A DNA stretch of 64,000 nucleotides. Origin: Alternaria dauci. Its lineage: Eukaryota; Ascomycota; Dothideomycetes; Pleosporales; Pleosporaceae. Below are positions 57,700-64,000 of the stretch, piece after piece. The stretch is taken from contig NC_091273.1 in NCBI RefSeq assembly GCF_042100115.1, positions 310,001 through 374,000 on the forward strand, given 5' to 3'. Numbering within the stretch: position 1 is the first letter of the stretch; each line of letters starts with the position of its first letter. A program made the position numbers and the translations under genes. The notes under the pieces were generated by a model. That model was not told the origin of the DNA. It worked only from the letters and a program-made list of their open reading frames with translations, and searched no databases.

Positions 57700-60034
57700 C
57701 TTGAGAATCCAAAAGAAAACAAGGTTAAACGAGGGTGACTTTGGATGCGCGCTGCAATGGAATTCCGAAGGGGTGCACCCACTAGATGCTTTATACGGAC
57801 CGAACAAAACACTTACTCGCTCCTCACATTGGTCGAGAACCTGTTCGCCACGTGGGAAAGCCGATGTTGCGGTGTTATCTTACCGATTCCATCCAAGAAG
57901 TAGTCGGCCCACAAATACCTCCAGGCAAACAATAGTCTGGTAAATTGTTTGTATGCAATGTGGCGCGGTGCTTGCGGCTGCCAGGTACACATCCGTTCTA
58001 GAATGCGAACCTGTCATCCTTCTGGTAGGGGTTCGGCAGTCTGCGCCTAAAAACAGGGCGCATAGAGATCGTGCGCTTGCTCCTCCCTGACTCCTGGTGA
58101 ACATCAGGGCCTTGTGGGCTCCGTCACGGTCCGGGGCCGGGGTTCAACGTTCTTCCACTAGAAGAGATAAGCTCGCGGCAGTCAAGATTGGAGCAAGCTA
58201 CGTTCGGTGGGCTGATGTTGTGGTGGGCCGATGCAAATCTCTGCGGCTCGTATGTAGAGTATAGAGACGGACCGGATGGACGATTCATGGTCTTTTCAAA
58301 ATGGGTGTCTCGAGCCCCGCTTTTAGACGGGAGGCAAGACACAAACCACGGACAGATGTACTCGGCGGTAAACTAGCATGTGATTGAGTTTGGGCTACAG
58401 GTGTAGCAACGGCAGCGGCGTAAACAATATAATACGAATCTGGGGTACGTTTAGGGTCCCATGGAACGCATTATGACTTTGGAGATTTCATAAAGGACTG
58501 CAGGAGGGATGCGGCCTGCCTTGAGACTCGGCAGGTACGGTTTTGCGCTCGATGTAGCGTAAAAGGGCACCAGGGGACCCAGTCCTCTGATTCGCTATTG
58601 TGACCTATCTCGGGAGACCGGGTACCGCGATTTCGGAGAATGGGCGCCTTTTTGGGGTCAATGTCCTGCTCGCTTGGATAGAATATTCCGCTAAGCTTTT
58701 GATCAGCATATCGTTTCCCTTCCATTTTTCCGGCATTTAGGCTTCGTAACGGTCTGCTCAGTGAGGCACACTGCGAGTGGCAACAGTGCACAAGTCCTGA
58801 TCGTTGATATTCAGTGCCAGATGAGTGGGCTGGAAGCGAATTTGCTTGGGCGCGTCAGAGCGTCATTCTCCACGTTTGATGTAACTTCAGGGTGCTGATT
58901 CAGAGGCTTCTCGTGGTAACGGCGTTCAGTGGAGCAGAGGAGACCCGGCCCCTTGACCTCGCAGTTCCGCGTTCTTCCCTGTAGTTTGAGTTTTAGACTC
59001 GGTCGGGTCGCGACAAGGGTCGGACCACATTCTGCCCGTGACGAGGGCCCGACGAAATGTCTGGGTACCGAGAGATACAATCGTTTCAGACTCGATCGCA
59101 AGCCCATGTCTTCATGTAGCACTGCGTGCGCGATGGTGATGCAACACTACGTCGTCGTTGACAGCAATCCTTCCGCCTCCAGAAGGCTGGAAAGGAATGA
59201 GGATTTGGCGGGGATGGTGGCGCAAAGGGTGGCTTCGGCTCTTGATACCGTGAACACGCGGCATTGTTCTAGCTAGCACGCTAGAGGCACTAGCCCCACT
59301 AGCTTTGTCTGACCTGACATTCGCTACCACCTCTTCCACCATGCCCACCCTTTGGTGAGATAGACGAAAGATTGCGCAACGTGCCCACGCCGCGACACAC
59401 CGCGACGATGCAAGATCGCTCGTTCGCCCTGAGGCCCATCGACCGGGTAAATGCGCGCACCGAGTGTCCCACCAGCGTTGCGACCGAGGTTTGCGGACCT
59501 TGGATCTGCTACAAGATCTACAACATGCGTCGCCGTATGCCATCGTTGTCCTGCTCGTACATAGCCACGCCACCGTCTGTACATGGTGTGACCTGTCCGT
59601 TTGTGTAGTCTGCACTCGATTCATGGAGTCCCGCTCGCTGAACCTTTTGCTCCAATTGGGCTAAATTGCAGCATGTGGGGCCTCAATTTATGCGGCATCA
59701 CTTCCAATTCTGCTCGGAGTGCGTGAGCCTAGGATGCACTGCCAGAGATACCCGTGTTGGAGCGTTTCAAATGACGGTCTCGAGCGAGCGCACCTTCTTT
59801 GATCGATCTGGCGGCCTTCTCCCGTCGCCGCGACCGTGCTGCTTAGCCTTCGCTTCGCCAGTTCTCACCCAGTGCGGCCGACTCGAGAGATGAGTGGCGC
59901 TGAAGAGCATACTTGAAAACCCCCGACGCACTTCCGTTCATTGAGTGGACGTCTGCTTTTTCTTCTTGCTCCCCGATTGTGATCTTTGCAACCCATGCCA
60001 TAGCGCACTCCGATAGACCCCGCCCCAGTGCATC
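57700..60034. other. 2.3 kb with no supportable gene
   Basis: The 3' end of this stretch holds the promoter of the rhodopsin-like gene and the start that of the GMC gene. Short frames on both strands lack domains, and I saw no terminal repeat or tandem array. Confidence 0.4.
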
Positions 60035-61421
60035 ATGGACACCACAGGCACACAAGAATGGCCGGACCAACGATTGAAGGTCCTCGTTCCGGTATGGACC
60101 TTAGCGACGATCAGTACCGCATTCTTGGTGTGGAGAGTCGTGTATGGACTGCAATCGCGCAAGTTCATCACCTGTGACTACCTGTTGATCATAGCCACTG
60201 TGAGTCTCGGCGCGCTCCAGCCCTACAACCACGCCGGCAGCATGCATCTCGGTGCTGATATGGCGATCACAGGCTCTCAACATCACAGCGACGTCACTCA
60301 ACCAGATCGTCGTGAACAATGGTCTTGGACGCCACATCATGGACCCTACGGTTCTACCGAACCTCAGGACCTACAGTTACTATCTGTGGATCACTCAAAT
60401 CGTTAGTAAGTTTGCAGGAGCATACCCGAATCCCTTGTTTGCTGACGTATGGCGCGCAGACATCATTGCCGTTGCGTTTCTGAAGTGGTCCATTTGCGCT
60501 TGGCTGCTCGTGCTGAACTTTTCCACCTTGTACCGAGTCATCATCTGGCTCTCCATCTTGATGGTTACTGCGTTCAATTTCCTTGCACCAGTTTTGACAT
60601 TGTTCGGATGCACACCCCTGGAGCGAAACTGGAACTTTGGATATACTGGAGAAAGCCATTGCTGGGCCAGAGGCACACTCGCGCTATCCTACTTCCAGGG
60701 CGTCAGCAACATCATCACCGACGTGGTCTACATGGCTGCACCTCTCATTTATCTCTCGCGCGTCCAGTTGAACAGCCGAACTCAATGGGGTATCCGCGTT
60801 GTTTTCCTACTCAGTATTCCGTAAGTGAAGACATTTACGCCTACAAAAGAACCACCACTAACCTTCTGCAGTGCGACAATATGTTCAATCTTCAAAACCA
60901 TCGAACTCAAGTCAATTACCAAGACGCAAGATCCTACATGGGACGGTGTCTCTCTCACCATCTGGTCCAGTTCCGAACTGTCCATCGGTATCCTCATCGC
61001 ATCGCTCCCACCGCTCCGCAAAGCATTCGACCACCTCTTCAGAAAGATCCTGCCCTCCACCATGACTGGCTCAGGAAAGACACCAAAATACGGCTACGGT
61101 CGCTCCACCGGCCAAGGCGCAAACAGCATCCACATGAAGAACTTCCAAGGCAGCAAAGCCTACCACTCCCGGCTACCCGGCGAGAGCATCCTAGACGGCG
61201 ACGATGAGAGCGATCGCGCCATCCTGCCCGACGAAGAGAACAAGGGCCCTGGCATCATGAAGAGCACTAATGTCCAAGTCACCGTCTCAGAAGACATTGA
61301 GGAAGCGGGCAGTAGTTCAAATTCCAAGGGCGGCGAGAGCCCCAAGGCATATAAACCAGAGATTGACTGGGCGAGTCCACACTTGGAGAGTGGCAATGGG
61401 CCGCACCATCAAGCTCGATAA
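60035..61421 (+). CDS. fungal rhodopsin/PTH11-like integral membrane protein
   Basis: Exons are 60035-60199, 60273-60405, 60460-60820 and 60872-61421, giving 402 aa. The 73, 54 and 51 bp introns are in phase; the second (GTAAGT...GCTGAC...GCGCAG) converts a readable but less plausible frame into TQIVNIIAVAFLKWSICAW. About seven hydrophobic segments are visible, with WxxFNFLAPVLTLFGC(T)PLERNW and HCWARGTLALSYFQGVSNIITD matching the rhodopsin-like domain of PTH11-type fungal receptors. A cytoplasmic tail of about 130 residues is Ser/Gly-rich and charged. There is no N-terminal CFEM domain. These receptors are often linked to surface or chemical sensing in plant-associated fungi; ligand unknown. 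Confidence 0.85.
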
Positions 61422-62024
61422 TGACGATTTTACTTTACGGTCTAAAGAGGGAGGTTTCATTTGTGTGTATATAGTTTAAGGTCTATGTTGGGCAGTGGCT
61501 GGGCTACTTTCATGGTTTGGATACCCACGTTTTCTCATGTACATGATGCGATATCATCCTGTATCGAGCAGATGGCTCGTAATGACACTATCATCTTCTT
61601 GACTCATGCGAGCACGCCTCTCACTAATCCGTTACCGCGTCCAATATACCACACCCGAGTACACGGTAGTCCAACACACGACTAAACCTTTGTCGGAAGG
61701 ATTCTTACACTTCTGATACCGCTTGGCAATATTACACTCGTCGGACACAATACCGAAAGTAGACGGTGGTCATATTGGAGGCGCTTTCATACCGTCAGCA
61801 TACCGGCGCACCGGCGATAAAGATTCGGACATGTATTTATGCAAACGAGATCGGAGACAAAGCTGACTATGGTATATGCAATTCTTCCTGTCCCGTTTCA
61901 TCGTTTCCACGATGTGGATGTAATAACAGCCAGATATATCGTCGACCATCCAAACCCACTACGCAGCGTATGCTAACCTAAGCAAACACACGACCCGACC
62001 GAAAGTTTACAAACTGCTCCCTCA
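61422..62024. other. convergent intergenic region
   Basis: The 603 bp between the receptor gene (plus) and nicotianamine synthase (minus) contains both 3' UTRs. No gene or repeat recognised. Confidence 0.5.
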
Positions 62025-63122
62025 TCACCTCTCTTTAACCCGTAGAACAATAACAGAATTAACAACTTTAGTCCACGGATGTACCTCGGCGAGAATCTCA
62101 AACCCAATAGCCTGGATATCCTCGGATAGCTCCAATATCTGTATCCTTTTTGTCAGCAATTCGGTCCTTCTGAGCGATCACGCAGAGCAAGTATCACAAA
62201 CTGACCGGATACAAGACACTCCGCATACCCTGTGCACTTCTCGCTACTACCAATGTTCCAGGCACCAACTTACTCGCCATACTCTTCAGGATGGCGAGCT
62301 TGGTATACGTATCTGTGCCGACGAGTGCGGCAAGGAATACGACATCGCATGATTGCCATTCTGGTGGCGGTGACGATGTTTCTGGTGTAGTAATGTCTTG
62401 GTGGGCGAAGCTCATGCGGTTGTCCTGGTAGCCTAGGCGCTTGCACAAGCTTTCGCTGATGGACAATGCGGAAGCATCTCTATCTATGTTGTATACTTGT
62501 GCAAGCGGATGACGGTCCAGGAAACAGAGCGAGGTGAGTGGCAACGGGCCTGAGCCGATGAATGCGATTCTGGATGGCGGCGTCGGGAGGAACGCTTCTA
62601 TGGTTGCGCATTCCAGCCGCGAGAGATCAACATAATTTTGGTAGTAAGGGAACGTCTGGAGAATGCTCGATGTCTGTTGTTGTTGTTCTGCTGGGAATGG
62701 TTAAAGTGCCTGTCAAGAAAAGAAGAATGTATTACCGAGTAATACGTACTGTCGAGATCGTTAAGCATGCGCTTCGCCCAGTGTTTCTCCAATTCGCCTT
62801 CGGCTTCTGAACATAGCGGTCTTAGGTTCGAGCAAAGACCCTCTATACCGGGTATGCGGAAGAAATATGATGTGAATTCCGTGCTGTAGGGTACGACGCA
62901 GAGATTCACGAGTTTTGTCAAAAGAGAGTTGACCTGCTCACAAGGTGCCAACGACGATAGTCCGCTGAGTACCGTGTATATCTCTCTGATTTCGGAGGCT
63001 ATTCGATGCGCTGCAGTACTTGTCGCGTTCGGTGTGGCAGGAGGGGTAACGGCCAGGACGGAATCGACAGGGGTAGTTGGCTTGGACAGTGATGTCGTAG
63101 TCTTGCGTTCAATGGTCGCCAT
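62025..63122 (-). CDS. NAS: nicotianamine synthase (fungal type)
   Basis: Exons are 63122-62750, 62690-62206 and 62138-62025, giving 323 aa. The first acceptor is CAGCAG, so the alternative start of exon 2, three bases on, keeps the frame (DT... or DK...). Diagnostic segments: PYSTEFTSYFFRIPGIEGLC, FPYYQNYVDLSRLE, FIGSGPLPLTS (SAM-binding Rossmann), YNIDRDASALSIS and VFLAALVGTDTYTK. NAS joins three aminocarboxypropyl groups from S-adenosylmethionine into nicotianamine, a chelator of Fe, Zn, Ni and Cu. Fungal NAS genes are scattered among ascomycetes, and N. crassa has a characterised one. No opine-type dehydrogenase or transporter lies next to it, so a staphylopine-like cluster is not suggested. 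Confidence 0.9.
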
Positions 63123-63761
63123 GCTGAAATACAAGCGATAAACTTGCTTTGCCTGTTATGTCAGGTTGTAGAATTGTATTTGAGCATATGGCTAAGACGC
63201 AAAGTATCAGTTTGGCAAAGTTTTATACGCTACTGTCAATGTCAGCTGTTGCATCAAGAACAAGCAACACACGCGCGCATGTGTAGACTAGAAAAACTCT
63301 TTCGTGTTTGCCATGTGTCAAACGTGTTAAGCGGTAATATCGTTTGTCTGGTTGGCTGAGTACCATGATGGTCGTGTGGGATAGTAAGTTTAGCTAGGGA
63401 TGACCCGAAATACTAGCAGGATCTACGCTCAATGTAGTACAAATGTGTGGGGTTGGATACTTGTTGGGCATAGAGTGTTGGATATAGACCTACAGATTTT
63501 ACTCCCGAAGCAGGGACGCGTTGCGACCCGCATCTTCAGACCCTAAGGGCAGTGTGCAGATCAAAGATCCCTTTCTCGCCCGTAGCTCTCCGTTCGAATA
63601 CTCGGAGAAATCGAAGATTGATTGGCGGCCGCCTTAGCCGCTCACTCGCATATGATATGTCAATGGCTTGTCGGGCTGATGTCAGGCGTGGAGGTATAGG
63701 CCGCCGCGAGAGACCTTGCCGCTCATACTCTTTACCGCGGAGGCTTTCCATGACTGAGCCG
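63123..63761. other. gap between NAS and the amidohydrolase end
   Basis: This 639 bp gap holds the NAS promoter and the 3' UTR of the amidohydrolase. Only short frames with no domain (for example 63552-63815). No TATA box was decided. Confidence 0.4.
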
Positions 63762-64000
63762 TTAAAAGACTCGTTTGCCGCCCACCCACGTCTCTTTCAC
63801 TGTCACCTTCCGTAATGACTCTGGGTCCAGAGATTCCAATGGTTCGTCAAGCACAATCCAGTCCGCATACGCTCCCACCTCGATGACACCAGCTTTGCCT
63901 TCTAGGAACGCACCGTACGCAGGGTTTACTGTGAAGCCCTCCAGTGCTTGTTCGAAAGTGAGGCTTTCATCAGGGTACCAGCCGGTCTTGCCACCATCTG
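63762..64000 (-). CDS. amidohydrolase (YtcJ-like) C-terminal part, cut by window edge
   Basis: The frame enters from beyond 64000 and ends at TAA at 63762-63764; about 78 codons are visible. The sequence LTFEQALEGFTVNPAYGAFL, followed by AGVIEVGAYADWIVLDEPLE and KVTVKETWVGGKRVF, is the typical end of amidohydrolase family 3 (YtcJ type). The TVNPAYGAF stretch lies near the last barrel strand, and the 'adlvvld' segment starts the composite beta-sandwich. The metal-binding residues lie upstream, outside the window. It would hydrolyse an N-substituted amide or similar compound, substrate unknown. Confidence 0.75.
   Translation of the reverse strand, partial: DGGKTGWYPDESLTFEQALEGFTVNPAYGAFLEGKAGVIEVGAYADWIVLDEPLESLDPESLRKVTVKETWVGGKRVF

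Noticed and set aside
1..64000. CRISPR arrays, prokaryotic operons, rRNA or tRNA genes
   Set aside because: The introns, domain families and gene spacing are fungal nuclear; no regularly spaced repeats or cloverleaf sequences could be recognised by eye.

Overview
The window is nuclear DNA of a filamentous ascomycete, most likely a Dothideomycete of the Pleosporales type. The evidence is short introns of about 50-60 bp with GTRNGT donors and CTRAC-like branch sites, a compact layout, and the gene families present: CFEM protein, HeLo-NACHT STAND protein, fungal rhodopsin-like receptor, JEN1 permease, IQGAP/SepG and a fungal nicotianamine synthase. Placement at order level is inference. I found no rRNA, tRNA or CRISPR array. 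All exon models were spliced by eye, with reading phase checked across every junction.

Layout. 0.6-5.8 kb: a short GH3 glycosidase, a 2.5 kb stretch with no supportable gene, and the exosome subunit RRP41. RRP41 shares a 368 bp divergent promoter with an ERCC6L2-like SNF2 ATPase (6.1-9.3 kb). 9.5-16.3 kb: a small lineage-type F-box-like protein, a protein with two cyclic-nucleotide-binding domains, an F-box and LRRs, and a glycine-zipper protein. 16.6-29.1 kb is the most accessory-looking part. It has three single-domain RNase III paralogues sharing one phase-1 intron, two of them with eroded catalytic residues. Between them lie an MFS transporter with a candidate recursive splice site and a CFEM GPI-type protein, and after them a pair of Q-rich paralogous orphan proteins. 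Imperfect hairpin-forming palindromes lie directly 3' of two RNase III genes.

29-41 kb: a long empty stretch, a JEN1 carboxylate permease, a HeLo-NACHT protein, a GH78 alpha-L-rhamnosidase, and a non-autonomous DNA transposon with terminal inverted repeats and a helix-turn-helix ORF remnant. 41-51.6 kb is housekeeping: a Nudix hydrolase of NUDT19 type, IMP dehydrogenase and a full-length IQGAP. 52.5-52.9 kb holds two degenerate minisatellites. 54-64 kb: Pelota/Dom34, a secreted GMC oxidoreductase, a fungal rhodopsin/PTH11-like membrane protein, nicotianamine synthase, and the 3' end of an amidohydrolase cut by the window edge.

How the genes relate. RNA surveillance is represented twice (RRP41, a 3'-5' exosome subunit, and Dom34, ribosome rescue), but they are 49 kb apart and not a cluster. 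The GH3, GH78, GMC, CFEM and JEN1 genes fit a plant-associated, secreting lifestyle. The best candidate for something undescribed is the 16.6-29.1 kb island of small RNase III paralogues with neighbouring palindromes and orphan paralogues.
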